This document shows positions 18,443 through 27,692 of a DNA stretch of 64,000 nt, in pieces (the first letter of the stretch is position 1; each line of letters opens with the position of its first letter). Origin of the DNA: an uncultured beta proteobacterium (lineage in GTDB: Bacteria > Pseudomonadota > Gammaproteobacteria > Burkholderiales > SG8-39); the NCBI GenBank assembly GCA_903928055.1, contig CAIYPG010000113.1, positions 1 to 64,000 on the forward strand. The letters run 5' to 3'. The notes below the pieces were generated by a model. The model had not been told where the DNA came from. It was given only the letters and a program-made list of their open reading frames with translations, and made no database searches. The position numbers were made by a program, and so were the translations under genes.

Positions 18443-19855
18443 ATGAACAAGGTGATTGGATCGGCCGCAGAGGCCGTCGCGGATGTCACTGACGGCGTCA
18501 CGATTGCATTTGGCGGCTTCGGCCATGAGTACACCTGGGCCACCAGCCTGATCCAGGCACTGCGCGCCAGGGGTTCGCGCAACCTCACCGCGGTCGCCAC
18601 CGCGATGGGCGGACCGGGCGAACTCGGGCCCCAGCACATCATCGAGAACAATCAGGTCAGGCACATCATCGCTTCGTTCACGCTGCGCGTCGGGGCGAAG
18701 ACCGCCTCCGAGGAGCAGATCCGTGCAGGCACGATCACCGGTGAACTCACCGGCCAGGGCATCGTAGCCGAACGCTGCCGCGCCGGTGCCGCGGGCATTC
18801 CGGCATTCTGGTCGCCGACCGGCGCGGGCACCGAGATCGCCGATGGCAAGGACGTGCGTTACTTCGACGGCAGGCCGCATGTGCTGGAACATGCCATCCG
18901 CGTGGACTTCGCGTTCGTGCGCGCCTGGCGCGCAGACCGCGCCGGCAACCTCCAGTTCCGCGGCAACACGCGCAACTTCAACGTGTCCTTTGCGAAAGCA
19001 GGTCGCATCACCATCGCCGAAGTGGACGAAATCCTCGAGACCGGCGATCTGCCGCCCGATCAGATCGACCTGCCCGGCATCTTCGTGCAGCGCGTGATCA
19101 AGAGCACCTATGCCATGGATGCGGCACGCCCCAGCCGCTCGACGCGCCGCCCGGCGGATTCGGCTCGCACCTACAACGGCAAGACGGCGCTGTCGCGCCT
19201 GGGCATCGCCAAGCGCGCCGCCGCACTGGTGAAGGACGGCAGCTACGTGAACCTCGGCTCGGGCGTGCCCGAACTGGTGTCGAACTATCTCAAGGGCCGC
19301 GGTGTGGTGCTGCACGCCGAGAACGGCATGCTGGGCTACGGCGAGATCGTCACCGGGGACGACGTCGATCCCTATGTGTACAACGCCGGCTCCGCCTATG
19401 TCTCCCTGGAGAAGGGCGCGTCGTTCTTTGACAGCGTGACCTCCTTCGAGATGGCACGCGGCGGCCATCTCGACACCGTGATCATCGGCGCCTATGAAGT
19501 GGACCAGGAAGCGAGCGTCGCGAACTGGAGCACTGCGAACCCGCTGATCCGCGGCCTGGGCGGCATCGGCGGCGCGATGGACCTGGTGGCGGGCGGCTCC
19601 GACCTCATCGTCGTGATGGAGCACCAGGACAGCAAGGGCCGCGCCAAACTGCGCCGCAAATGCGCGCTGCCGCTCACCGGGCGCGACTGCGTGAGCTGGG
19701 TGGTGACCGACCTCGCGCTGCTGCGCCGCGTACGCGACGACAAGGGCACGCGCTTCGTGCTCGAGGAGATCGCACCCGGCTTCACCGTCGAGGAAGTGCT
19801 GGCGCTCACCGAGATGAAGGTTGAAGTGTCGGCTTCGGTCGGAAGCATGGCCTGA
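18443..19855 (+). CDS. Class I (SCOT-type) CoA transferase, fused A and B subunits
   Basis: A 470-residue CoA transferase with the A domain in residues 1-225 and the B domain from about 245. The class I signature glutamate is Glu293 in LHAENGMLGYG, preceded by the oxyanion segment NLGSGVPELVS. The A domain has AFGGFG and the conserved GGPGELG. The start at 18443 has AAGGAGAGGAAGCA before it. Bacteria often encode the two subunits separately; the fusion resembles mitochondrial SCOT and glutaconate or propionate CoA transferases. The next gene is a full-length paralogue, so the pair arose by tandem duplication. The acyl donor and acceptor cannot be assigned. Confidence 0.92.
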   Translation: MNKVIGSAAEAVADVTDGVTIAFGGFGHEYTWATSLIQALRARGSRNLTAVATAMGGPGELGPQHIIENNQVRHIIASFTLRVGAKTASEEQIRAGTITGELTGQGIVAERCRAGAAGIPAFWSPTGAGTEIADGKDVRYFDGRPHVLEHAIRVDFAFVRAWRADRAGNLQFRGNTRNFNVSFAKAGRITIAEVDEILETGDLPPDQIDLPGIFVQRVIKSTYAMDAARPSRSTRRPADSARTYNGKTALSRLGIAKRAAALVKDGSYVNLGSGVPELVSNYLKGRGVVLHAENGMLGYGEIVTGDDVDPYVYNAGSAYVSLEKGASFFDSVTSFEMARGGHLDTVIIGAYEVDQEASVANWSTANPLIRGLGGIGGAMDLVAGGSDLIVVMEHQDSKGRAKLRRKCALPLTGRDCVSWVVTDLALLRRVRDDKGTRFVLEEIAPGFTVEEVLALTEMKVEVSASVGSMA

Positions 19856-19889
19856 CCTGAAACAACAAATCAGATTCAGGGTAATCACC

Positions 19890-19992
19890 GCCCCCCCTCA
19901 CCCTCGATCCCTCTCCCCAAGGGAGAGGGAAGAAACGCAAAGCGAAAGCGGGTTTCCCCTCTCCCCCGGGGAGTGGGGCCAGGGGTGAGGGA
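19890..19992. repeat. REP-like GC-rich palindromic element between the CoA transferase genes
   Basis: Nested inverted repeats fill the gap between the two CoA transferase genes. The outer arms are CCCTCACCCT (19895-19904) and AGGGGTGAGGG (19981-19991). An inner hairpin pairs TCCCTCTCCC (19908-19917) with GGGAGAGGGA (19921-19930) around a three-base loop. A second half-site, CTCTCCCCCGGGGAG, lies at about 19959-19973. This is the general form of dispersed extragenic palindromes in GC-rich proteobacteria. It could attenuate transcription between the paralogues. Confidence 0.75.
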
Positions 19993-20017
19993 AAGCAGTT
20001 TCCAACACGGAGCCTTT

Positions 20018-21415
20018 ATGGACAAGTTCATTGCAAATGCTGCAGATGCCGTCGCCGACATTCCGGACGGTGCCACGATCGCCATGGCCGGATTCGGCCC
20101 CATGCATTGCTGGGCGCGCACACTGGTCGAGGCATTGCGCGCGCGCGGCAGCCGCGACCTCACCATTGTCGCGACCGCCATGGGCGGGCCCGGCGAACTC
20201 AACCCCGAGCACCTGATCGCGAACGGCCAGGTGAAAAAGGTGATCGGTTCGTTCACGCAGCGCACCGGCGCAAAGATCGCCGCCGAACAGATGATCCTCG
20301 CCGGCAAATGCGTCGGGGAACTCGTGCCGCAGGGCATCGTCGCAGAGCGCCTGCGTGCCGGCGGCGCCGGCATTGCCGCGTTCTACTCGCCTACCAGCGT
20401 CGGCACCGACATCGCAGCCGGCAAGGACCTGCGCTACTTCGACGGCAAACCGTACGTTATGGAACACGCCATCCGCGCGGACTTCGCGCTGCTGCGCGCC
20501 TGGCGTGCCGACCGCGCCGGCAATGTGCAGTTCCGCGGGGCCACGCAGAATTTCAACCTCGCCTTCGCCAAATCAGCGCGCGTGGCCATCATCGAGGTCG
20601 ACGAAGTCGTGGAGGTCGGCGTGATTCCGCCGGATTCAGTGCAACTGCCGGGGATTTTCATCCAGCGCATCGTGAAAACCACGCATCCGACCACGCTCAC
20701 CACCCGCGTCAACAATCGCCGGCCTTCGGAGTCGGCGCGCAGCTACAACGGCAAGCCCGCCCTGACGCGCAACGGCATCGCGCAACGCGCCGCCGGCCTG
20801 ATCCGCGAGGGCAGCTACGTGAACCTCGGCCTCGGGCTGCCCGATGCGGTGTGCAATTACCTTGAGGGCCGCGACGTCACGCTGCACTCGGAAAATGGCC
20901 TGCTCGGCTACGGTCCCATGGCGACCGGCGAAGACATCGACCCCAACGTCTACAGCGCCGGCTCGCAGTTCGTGACCCTCAAGCCCGGTGCGGCCTTCTG
21001 CGACAGCGTCACGTCCTTCGAAATGGCACGCGGCGGACACCTCGACTACGTGATCATCGGCGCCTACGAAGTGGATCAGGAGGCGAACATCGCGAACTGG
21101 AGCACGGCGAGCCCGCTGATTCCCGGCGTGGGCGGCATCGGCGGCGCCATGGACCTCATCGCCGGCGAACCCGAGCTGGTGGTGGTCATGGAACATTGCG
21201 ACAGCAAGGGGCGCCCCAAGCTGCGGCGCAAGTGCACGCTGCCGCTCACCGGCATTCACTGCGTCAAATGGGTCGTCACCGACCTTGCGCTGTTCCGCTG
21301 GGATGGCAGGCAGTTCGTGCTGGAAGAAACGGCACCCGGCTTCAGCGTCGAGGAAGTGGCTGCGCTGACGGAAATGAAGTTTGATGTCGCGCCAAACCCG
21401 GGCACCATGGCCTGA
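20018..21415 (+). CDS. Class I (SCOT-type) CoA transferase, tandem paralogue
   Basis: A 465-residue fused A-B CoA transferase, paralogous to the preceding gene along its whole length (same DGxTIAxxGFG, GGPGEL and RAWRADRAGN segments). The active-site Glu292 sits in LHSENGLLGYG after NLGLGLPDAV. Differences cluster in the A domain around residues 24-32 (AGFGPMHCW here, GGFGHEYTW in the first copy) and in the linker, so the pair may accept different acids. The start at 20018 follows ACGGAGCCTTT. The REP-like element lies just upstream. The gene converges on the DHA2 pump. Confidence 0.92.
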   Translation: MDKFIANAADAVADIPDGATIAMAGFGPMHCWARTLVEALRARGSRDLTIVATAMGGPGELNPEHLIANGQVKKVIGSFTQRTGAKIAAEQMILAGKCVGELVPQGIVAERLRAGGAGIAAFYSPTSVGTDIAAGKDLRYFDGKPYVMEHAIRADFALLRAWRADRAGNVQFRGATQNFNLAFAKSARVAIIEVDEVVEVGVIPPDSVQLPGIFIQRIVKTTHPTTLTTRVNNRRPSESARSYNGKPALTRNGIAQRAAGLIREGSYVNLGLGLPDAVCNYLEGRDVTLHSENGLLGYGPMATGEDIDPNVYSAGSQFVTLKPGAAFCDSVTSFEMARGGHLDYVIIGAYEVDQEANIANWSTASPLIPGVGGIGGAMDLIAGEPELVVVMEHCDSKGRPKLRRKCTLPLTGIHCVKWVVTDLALFRWDGRQFVLEETAPGFSVEEVAALTEMKFDVAPNPGTMA

Positions 21416-21516
21416 CCATGGACCGGAATGCTGCAGGCCCCATTCATCTGGTGGATAACAATACCTGTATTGATCCTAATGGATCACTGACATTTCCCGG
21501 TAACTGATCACAATCA

Positions 21517-23049
21517 TCACTGGATCCTCACCTTGGGCATGCCCAGGGCGTTGATCATCGCCGCGGCCGCGACCAAGGCCAGCGAAGCAAACTGGATGTG
21601 GAAGACGCGCAGAATTTCCTCGCCGGCCAGCGTCTCGCTGGCATCCACCAGGTCGTGGATGTTGAGGTCAGGCAGCAGGCCGTAGATGAGTGCGCCGGCC
21701 GCAGCCGCACCGAGTGCCGAGCCGGTGGTGCGCGACAACATGGTCAGCGCCGTGGAAGCACCGAGGCGCGCCGGCCCCGCGACGCTTTGCACGATGAACT
21801 GCGTGCAGGGCATGGCCGGGCCGAGGCCGATGCCGACAATGCATCCGAAGGTCATCAGCAGCGCCTTGGTCGGCGGCGACAGCGCCAGCCCGATCAATCC
21901 CACCACGGCCACCGCCTGTCCGACGGCGGGCATGAGGTGCAGCTTGCCCATGCGCATACCAACACGGGTCGATGCCTGCTGCGCGGCGAGCATGCCGGCC
22001 ATGATGGGCAGCAGCATGGCCCCGGCCGGCCCCGCCCCCATGTGCAGGCCGACCTGGAGGTACAGCGGAAAATAGAAAATGATGGCGGTGCGGCAGGCCG
22101 AATTGCAGATGACCGTGAATACCGAGATGCGGATGGGCCGCAGCTTGAACAGCTCAACGGGGAAAAACGGTGCCGCGAGACGCCGTTCATGGCGGAGCAG
22201 GATCGTACCCACCAGCGCGGTGCCGGCGAACAGGATTGCGGTCCACAGCGACAGCCACGCAAAGCGGTGGCCGGCCGAGGAAAGTCCGAACAACAGCATG
22301 GCGATGGTGACGCTGAACATCACCAGCCCGGCCACGTCGGAGACGCCGGGAGAATCCGGATGGGCACGGCCGCGCGGCAATTTCGACAACCGCCAGCTCG
22401 CGAAAAGGGCAAGCGGAACCTGCGCCGCAAACAGCCAGCGCCAGCTCGCGTGCGCCACGGTAAAGCCGCCGATGACCGGGCCGAGGATATTTGCCGAGGT
22501 GAATACAATCGCGAAATAGCCCTGGAAGCGCACGCGCTGCGACGGCGGCACCAGTTCGGCAATCATGGCCTGGGACAGCGTCATCAGCCCGCCGCCGCCC
22601 AACCCCTGCAGCGCGCGCCCGGCGATCAGCCAGCCCATGCTCTGCGCCGCGGCGCAGACAATGCCGCCGAGCACGAAAATGCCCATGCCGATGAACAGCA
22701 CTTCGCGCCGGCCATAGCGGTCGCCGAGGCGGCCGTACACCGGGATCATGATGGCATTGGTCAGCAGGTAGGCCGTGACCAGCCAGGCGGTGTCATGCAA
22801 CTGGCCGAATTCGGCCGCGATGATGGGCGTCGAGGTTGCAAGCAGCGTCTGGTCCGAGGCTGCCATGAACATCGGCAGCAGCACCGCGCCGAACAGATGC
22901 AGGAACTGGCGCCGCGAAACCTGCTCGACTTCGGCGCGGGGCGCTTTGGCCGCCGCCTTCGCCTCGGACGCGACCTCAGACGCGACCTCGGGCGCAGCCT
23001 CGGCGGATGGCTCGGCAGGGGGAGGTGGACTGTGGGCGGGAGGTGTCAT
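21517..23049 (-). CDS. DHA2-type MFS efflux pump (EmrB/QacA-like)
   Basis: A 510-residue transporter with about 14 hydrophobic segments, larger than the four 390-residue carriers in the window. After a Pro/Ala/Glu-rich cytoplasmic head of about 45 residues it reads QFLHLFGAVLLPMFMAASDQ (TM1), then YGRLGDRYGRREVLFIG between TM2 and TM3 and the antiporter-type GLGGGGLMTLSQAMIAEL region. Members export drugs or toxic organic compounds using the proton gradient. No membrane fusion protein is adjacent. It is divergent from the SDR at 23297 and no local regulator is visible. The start site is uncertain because no clear ribosome site is present. Confidence 0.9.
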   Translation of the reverse strand: MTPPAHSPPPPAEPSAEAAPEVASEVASEAKAAAKAPRAEVEQVSRRQFLHLFGAVLLPMFMAASDQTLLATSTPIIAAEFGQLHDTAWLVTAYLLTNAIMIPVYGRLGDRYGRREVLFIGMGIFVLGGIVCAAAQSMGWLIAGRALQGLGGGGLMTLSQAMIAELVPPSQRVRFQGYFAIVFTSANILGPVIGGFTVAHASWRWLFAAQVPLALFASWRLSKLPRGRAHPDSPGVSDVAGLVMFSVTIAMLLFGLSSAGHRFAWLSLWTAILFAGTALVGTILLRHERRLAAPFFPVELFKLRPIRISVFTVICNSACRTAIIFYFPLYLQVGLHMGAGPAGAMLLPIMAGMLAAQQASTRVGMRMGKLHLMPAVGQAVAVVGLIGLALSPPTKALLMTFGCIVGIGLGPAMPCTQFIVQSVAGPARLGASTALTMLSRTTGSALGAAAAGALIYGLLPDLNIHDLVDASETLAGEEILRVFHIQFASLALVAAAAMINALGMPKVRIQ

Positions 23050-23296
23050 TAACAGGAATTCTCATTCCAATTATCCCACGGACGCCCCGAACCGCCCGTT
23101 ATGCGCCGCAACGGGCCCGCGGACCAGGGCCCCGTGAGGCGCTCCATCGCCGTGTGGCAGCCATCACCCATTCTGATGCCGCCATCGCAAAAACATATTT
23201 TCCAGCCCGCTCCGGGACGTTTAGCCTCGATTCCGGGCAAGGGCGCCGAGGAACTGCCGGGCCCGCATTTTTACAACAAGAACGACAGGAGGCATC

Positions 23297-24076
23297 ATGG
23301 ATTTGCATCTTTCCGGAAAGACCGTACTGATCACCGGCGGCTCCAAGGGCATCGGCTACGGCATCGCTGAACGGCTGGCCGAAGAAGGCTGCAATGTGAT
23401 CCTGGTATCGCGCAATGCGGGCGATCTCGACAAGGCGCGCAAACAGCTCGAAGCGCGCTTCAAGGTGAAAGTGGCAACGCTGGCCGCCGACCTCTCGCAG
23501 CTCGCCGGACAGGAGGCGGTGGTCGCGGCGCATCCGGACATCGACATCCTGGTCAACAACGCCGGTGCCATCCGGCGCGGACAGCTCGAGGACGTGGACG
23601 ATGCGCTGTGGAAAAGCTACTGGGACCTCAAGGTCTTCGGCTACATCAACCTCACGCGCAGCTACTACACGCGCATGAAGGCCCGCCGCGAGGGCGTGAT
23701 CCTCAACATCATCGGGGTGGCCGGTGAGCGCCTGGACGCGGGCTACATCGCCGGATCCACCGGCAACGCCGCGCTGATTGCCTTCACGCGCGCCATGGGC
23801 GGCGCTTCACCGGATTTCGGCATTCGCGTGGTGGGCATCAACCCGGGTTCGGTGATGACCGAGAAATCCATCATCTCCCACCGGCTGCAGGCGCAGGACA
23901 AATTCGGCGATCCGGAACGCTGGCCGGAACTGGTGAAGACAAAGCCGTTCGGACGGGCCATCAAGCCCGAGGAAATCAGCGCAATGGCGGCGTTGCTGGT
24001 ATCGGACCTTTCGGGCTACACCAGCGGCACGGTCTTCACCATCGATGGCGGCGCATCGAACCGGCGCCCGATATAG
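23297..24076 (+). CDS. SDR-family protein lacking the Ser-Tyr-Lys triad
   Basis: A 259-residue short-chain dehydrogenase fold with an intact nucleotide site, TGGSKGIGYG (residues 13-22) and NNAG (87-90). The active-site region reads NIIGVAG and later GSTGNAAL, so Ser, Tyr and Lys are all replaced (Gly153 and Asn157 stand where Tyr and Lys are expected). The rest, including PGSVMTEK and the C-terminal IDGGASN, is conserved. Cofactor binding is likely, but dehydrogenase chemistry by the usual route is not. ACAGGAGGCATC precedes the start. The Bug gene follows after 25 bases and is probably co-transcribed. Confidence 0.88.
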   Translation: MDLHLSGKTVLITGGSKGIGYGIAERLAEEGCNVILVSRNAGDLDKARKQLEARFKVKVATLAADLSQLAGQEAVVAAHPDIDILVNNAGAIRRGQLEDVDDALWKSYWDLKVFGYINLTRSYYTRMKARREGVILNIIGVAGERLDAGYIAGSTGNAALIAFTRAMGGASPDFGIRVVGINPGSVMTEKSIISHRLQAQDKFGDPERWPELVKTKPFGRAIKPEEISAMAALLVSDLSGYTSGTVFTIDGGASNRRPI

Positions 24077-24101
24077 GACTTGAACCTGAAAGGGGACGAA
24101 C

Positions 24102-25091
24102 ATGGGAACGAGTACACAGGCAACAGGTGCCATTGCAACGGCCATCACGCTGCTGTCCTGCGCCGCACTGGCGCAAGACCCTTCGGCCGCTTATCCGTCA
24201 AGGCCCGTCACCATCATCATCCCCTCCCCGCCCGGCGCCACCTCCGACCGGGACGCCAGGATATGGGCACAAAAACTCACCCAGGCTTTCGGCAAACCCT
24301 TCGTACTGGATTTCAAGGCGGGCGCCGGCAGCACCATCGGAACGAATTTCGTCGCCAAGGCCGCTCCGGACGGCTACACCCTGCTCAACATCACCTCCAG
24401 CTTCCCGGTGCTTGCGGCAACCTACAAGGACCTGCCCTACGATTCGATCAGGGATTTCGCGCCGGTCTCGCTCATGCTCAGGCGCCCGACGATGCTCGCG
24501 GTCCATCCGTCGCTGCCGGTCAATACCTTTCCCGAATACGTTGCCTACGCCAGGGCACATCCGGGCGAACTGAATTTCGGCACGGCTGGCGGCGGCAGCA
24601 TCTCGCACATCGTGGGCGCCTGGCTGCAGTCAGCCACCGATACCAAAGTGACGTTCGTCCACTACAAGGGTGCTGCGCCGAACCAGCTCGACCTCATGGC
24701 CGGCCGGACCCAGGTCACGACCATGAGCCTGTCTGTGGGCGTGCCCTTCATCAAGGCGGGGAAACTGCGCGCCATTGCCATCCTCAGTCCGGAGCGTTCT
24801 GCACTGCTGCCTGGCATGAAAACGGTGGCCGAACAGGGAACACCGGATTTCAACTATTCGACGCTGACCGCCATCCTGGCCCCCGCGGCCGTGCCCGCAC
24901 CCATCGTCAACAAGCTGAGCGCGGAGCTGGCAAGGATCACGAAAGCCCCGGACATCATCGCGGCGGCGGCCGAGGATGGAACCGTGCTGGTCGGCAGCAC
25001 ACCTGCTGCGGCACGGCAGTATCTGGAAACGGAGATCAATCGCTGGCGCAAGCTGGTGCGCGAAAACGACATCCAGGCCGAGGAATTCTAG
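24102..25091 (+). CDS. Bug-family periplasmic solute receptor
   Basis: A 329-residue TctC-type receptor with GAAAGGGGACGAAC before the ATG and a signal peptide ending near AALAQ. The mature part has YPSRPVTIIIPSPPGATSDRDAR, VLDFKAGAGSTIGTNFVAK, PDGYTLL and HYKGAAPN. It belongs with the receptors at 438 and 45745, sharing the LDFKxGAG loop and the IVGAWL segment. Closely linked to the SDR upstream. Transcription likely ends at the hairpin just downstream. Confidence 0.94.
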   Translation: MGTSTQATGAIATAITLLSCAALAQDPSAAYPSRPVTIIIPSPPGATSDRDARIWAQKLTQAFGKPFVLDFKAGAGSTIGTNFVAKAAPDGYTLLNITSSFPVLAATYKDLPYDSIRDFAPVSLMLRRPTMLAVHPSLPVNTFPEYVAYARAHPGELNFGTAGGGSISHIVGAWLQSATDTKVTFVHYKGAAPNQLDLMAGRTQVTTMSLSVGVPFIKAGKLRAIAILSPERSALLPGMKTVAEQGTPDFNYSTLTAILAPAAVPAPIVNKLSAELARITKAPDIIAAAAEDGTVLVGSTPAAARQYLETEINRWRKLVRENDIQAEEF

Positions 25092-25106
25092 TCGCCGGGA
25101 CGCCTG

Positions 25107-25140
25107 AAAAAAGAAAGCCTCCGTGAGGAGGCTTTCTTTG
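25107..25140. terminator. Bidirectional rho-independent terminator
   Basis: A 13-bp perfect stem, AAAGAAAGCCTCC paired with GGAGGCTTTCTTT, closes a GTGA loop (arms about 25110-25122 and 25127-25139). The A-rich left arm and T-rich right arm let it work on both strands. It lies between the Bug gene ending at 25091 and the TPP enzyme ending at 25208 on the other strand. Confidence 0.85.
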
Positions 25141-25207
25141 CCGATGCGCGCAGCATCAAATCCGGACGATTGCTCGTCCCTGCGGCGCTTACTCGTCCTA
25201 GCCGCGC

Positions 25208-26860
25208 TTACTCGTCCTTGCCATAGTGCAGGCGGCGATACGGAATGCTCATCACCGTGCGCGAAATGCGCATGTCGATGACCATCGGACCGGGTTTGGC
25301 CACCCATTCCAGGACTGCAGTGCGCAACTGGTCGATGTTTCGAACCAGCGCGCCCTTGCCGCCCAGTGCCACCGCCACCGAACCGAGGTCCGGCGTGGGG
25401 ATCTGCGAGGTTTCGACATTCATCTTCTTCACCTCGAGCTTGTAGTACTCCGCGCCCAGGGCCTGGTTGTTCATCACCACCACCAGCAACGGCATTTCAT
25501 AACGCACCGCTGTCTCGAATTCGGCGAGGTGCATCAGGAAGCTGGCATCGCCATCGAGCATGATGGCCGGCTTCTTGCCGGTGGCCGCCATCGCACCGAT
25601 GGCCGCAGGCAGCATCTGGCCGATGCAGCCGAAGAAATGGCCGGCCTGGTTCATGGGGCGGCGACGTTGCATGAGCATGTTGGACATGCCCGAGGACATG
25701 CCGCTGCCGGAGAACAGGCTGATATGGGTCGGCACGATCTCGTCGATCATGATGATGGCCGGACGCGGGTCCATCGTGCCCGGATCGATCTCGAACTGCG
25801 TCGGGTCGTCCCAGTGGTGCGCCAGCTTCTTCTTCACGTCCGGCGTGCGATAGCCGGTGTTCGTGAATTTGCGCTCGGCCAGCACCTTCTCCAGTTGCTC
25901 CGTACCGACCTTGGCGTCCGCATGCACGTAGATGTTTGCGGCACTCACGCCGTGCATCAGCACCTGCGGCTTGGAATCGATCTGGACAATCTGGGCATCG
26001 GGATAGAGATAGCCGTTTTCCAGGGTATAGCGGTTCAGGCTGGCGCCGATGCCGATGACGAGGTCCGCATCATGCATCAATTGCATCGAGGCACGCGAGC
26101 CATAGTTGCCGGAAATGCCGGCGTGGTAATCGCACTTGTCGTTCAGCCAGGTCTTGGCGAGCAGCGAGGTGGCAAGCATGGCGCCAATGCGGTCGCCAAG
26201 CTTCACCACCGCGTCTCCGGCATCCGCCCATTGCGCGCCGCGGCCGACGATGATGACCGGCTTCTTGCTCTTGGCAATCAGGTCGGCAACCCGCTTCAGC
26301 ACGTCCGGATCGGGATTCGGGCGTGTCGGCGTGATCATGGTGGTCGAAGGCACGTAGGGCTCGTCGTCCTCCCACTCTTCCTGCTGCAGGTCCATCGGCA
26401 CGCTGAGCAGGATGGGGCGATTCTGGGTGCGCGCGAGGAAGAAGGCCTTGCGCACCGCCTCATCGGCCTGGTCGGCCGTGTGCATGCGCACGAAGCCCGA
26501 CTCGCAGGCTTCCGCGAAGATCGCAGGATTGAAACGCTGCGAGTACTCGGGGTCGCTCACCGGGTGTTCACCGCAGAACGCCACCAGCGGCGATTCGGCG
26601 CGCGAGGCGGTGACAAAAGCGGTGGCCAGCTGCGTCGTGCCCGGGCCGCAGGTGGCGGTGGCCACGCCGACCTGGCGCGTGGCGCGCGCCCAGCCGTCGG
26701 CCATGCCGAGGCCGGCGCCCTCGTGGCGAACCTCATGCACCTTCACGCCGAGGTTGTGCAGCTCGTGCAACCAGAACATGTTGCCGTCGCCCATCATGCC
26801 GAATGTTGCGGTGACGCCTTCGGCCTGGAATGCATGTGCAAGTCTCTGAAACACCTTCAT
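25208..26860 (-). CDS. Thiamine pyrophosphate enzyme (acetolactate synthase/decarboxylase superfamily)
   Basis: A 550-residue three-domain TPP enzyme. Glu47 in VRHEGAGLGMADGWAR is the cofactor-activating glutamate, and the N-terminal domain continues with TCGPGTTQLATAF. The C-terminal cofactor motif runs from LDGDASF (435-441) to VMNNQ (462-466). AAAAAGGAGGAGACAAC precedes the start. The group includes acetolactate synthase, benzoylformate decarboxylase, oxalyl-CoA decarboxylase and cyclohexanedione hydrolase; the overall sequence does not let me choose. No small regulatory subunit is adjacent, which argues against biosynthetic acetolactate synthase. A CoxG-like gene lies 101 bases upstream on the same strand. 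Confidence 0.92.
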   Translation of the reverse strand: MKVFQRLAHAFQAEGVTATFGMMGDGNMFWLHELHNLGVKVHEVRHEGAGLGMADGWARATRQVGVATATCGPGTTQLATAFVTASRAESPLVAFCGEHPVSDPEYSQRFNPAIFAEACESGFVRMHTADQADEAVRKAFFLARTQNRPILLSVPMDLQQEEWEDDEPYVPSTTMITPTRPNPDPDVLKRVADLIAKSKKPVIIVGRGAQWADAGDAVVKLGDRIGAMLATSLLAKTWLNDKCDYHAGISGNYGSRASMQLMHDADLVIGIGASLNRYTLENGYLYPDAQIVQIDSKPQVLMHGVSAANIYVHADAKVGTEQLEKVLAERKFTNTGYRTPDVKKKLAHHWDDPTQFEIDPGTMDPRPAIIMIDEIVPTHISLFSGSGMSSGMSNMLMQRRRPMNQAGHFFGCIGQMLPAAIGAMAATGKKPAIMLDGDASFLMHLAEFETAVRYEMPLLVVVMNNQALGAEYYKLEVKKMNVETSQIPTPDLGSVAVALGGKGALVRNIDQLRTAVLEWVAKPGPMVIDMRISRTVMSIPYRRLHYGKDE

Positions 26861-26961
26861 GTTGTCTCCTCCTTTTTAGATCCAGCTTTTTGGCAAGTGA
26901 ATGTAATGCGGCACTGAATGCGGATTTGTCTGCGAATCGGACTACGTGTTCGGTGCTGCGG

Positions 26962-27429
26962 TCAATCCGTGATCGGCGTGCCGTTAAGCCGCGCGGTCAG
27001 CCGTTTTGAAAAATCCTTGGTCATGTGCTCCACCACCATCTTTGCGCCGCCCTCGACGATCATGGCCATCCGGCCGCTGACCTCGGTCTTTGCATCAATG
27101 ATGATGACCGAGCCCGGCGGTTCGGGGCGTTCGGTCACGGCAAACGTCATGTCGGCCTTGATCTTCGTGCCGCCCTGCTTGTCCTTGCCGCGCGAACTCA
27201 CCTTGCCGGTCATGGCTGGCGGATCCAGTTCGAGGTTGAACTGGGCGCGAAAGGTGACCTTGGCGGGACCGAAACTCACCAGCAGTCCGGCGTCGTAGGA
27301 GCCGTCCTCGTGGCGCTCGCCGAGCGACGCGCCCTTGACGCATTCGACCACGGCGTGGGGATCGGACAACACTTCCCATACGGCCTGGGTGGACGCAGGA
27401 ACTTCGATGCGCTGATTGACTTCGATCAT
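26962..27429 (-). CDS. CoxG-like SRPBCC-fold protein
   Basis: A 155-residue protein of the START/SRPBCC superfamily resembling the carbon monoxide dehydrogenase accessory protein CoxG. It starts with NQRIEVPASTQAVWEVLSDP and has the conserved CVKGASLG and a C-terminal VSGRMAMIVEGGAKMVVEH amphipathic stretch. Residues typical of ligand-binding cavities cannot be pinned down. No CO dehydrogenase or molybdenum enzyme genes are present here, so a CO-related role is not supported. It is upstream of the TPP enzyme and both may respond to the same growth substrate. Confidence 0.85.
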   Translation of the reverse strand: MIEVNQRIEVPASTQAVWEVLSDPHAVVECVKGASLGERHEDGSYDAGLLVSFGPAKVTFRAQFNLELDPPAMTGKVSSRGKDKQGGTKIKADMTFAVTERPEPPGSVIIIDAKTEVSGRMAMIVEGGAKMVVEHMTKDFSKRLTARLNGTPITD

Positions 27430-27692
27430 GACTTGGCCACTGCTCCTGTATTACAGATAGAGGATTTTTATTCTATGCCGGGCATGCGGCGCGGCAATTT
27501 GATCCGCGTCAAGGCATTCCACAGTCAGTTCCCGCTTGATCTCCACGGCCTGGTCAGGCGGCGAGGCCTAGCGAAGTTGTCTTTGTTGCCGGCCACCGAG
27601 AGCAGACATACTACTCCAAGTCACGCGCCGGCGAGCCCCCCGTAGGGAGAAGGGGGAAGGTTCCGGAAGTGGAAACTCGGGAGTGGGAACTA

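Noticed and set aside
18155-19888. Long minus-strand frame of 577 codons
   Set aside because: Antisense shadow of the first SCOT-type CoA transferase, which has clear catalytic motifs on the plus strand.
25208-26860. Acetolactate synthase large subunit of branched-chain amino acid synthesis
   Set aside because: No small subunit or ilv genes are adjacent and the sequence does not clearly match IlvB; only the TPP superfamily is supported.
26962-27429. Part of a carbon monoxide dehydrogenase cluster
   Set aside because: CoxG-like proteins occur outside such clusters and no molybdenum hydroxylase subunits are in the window.
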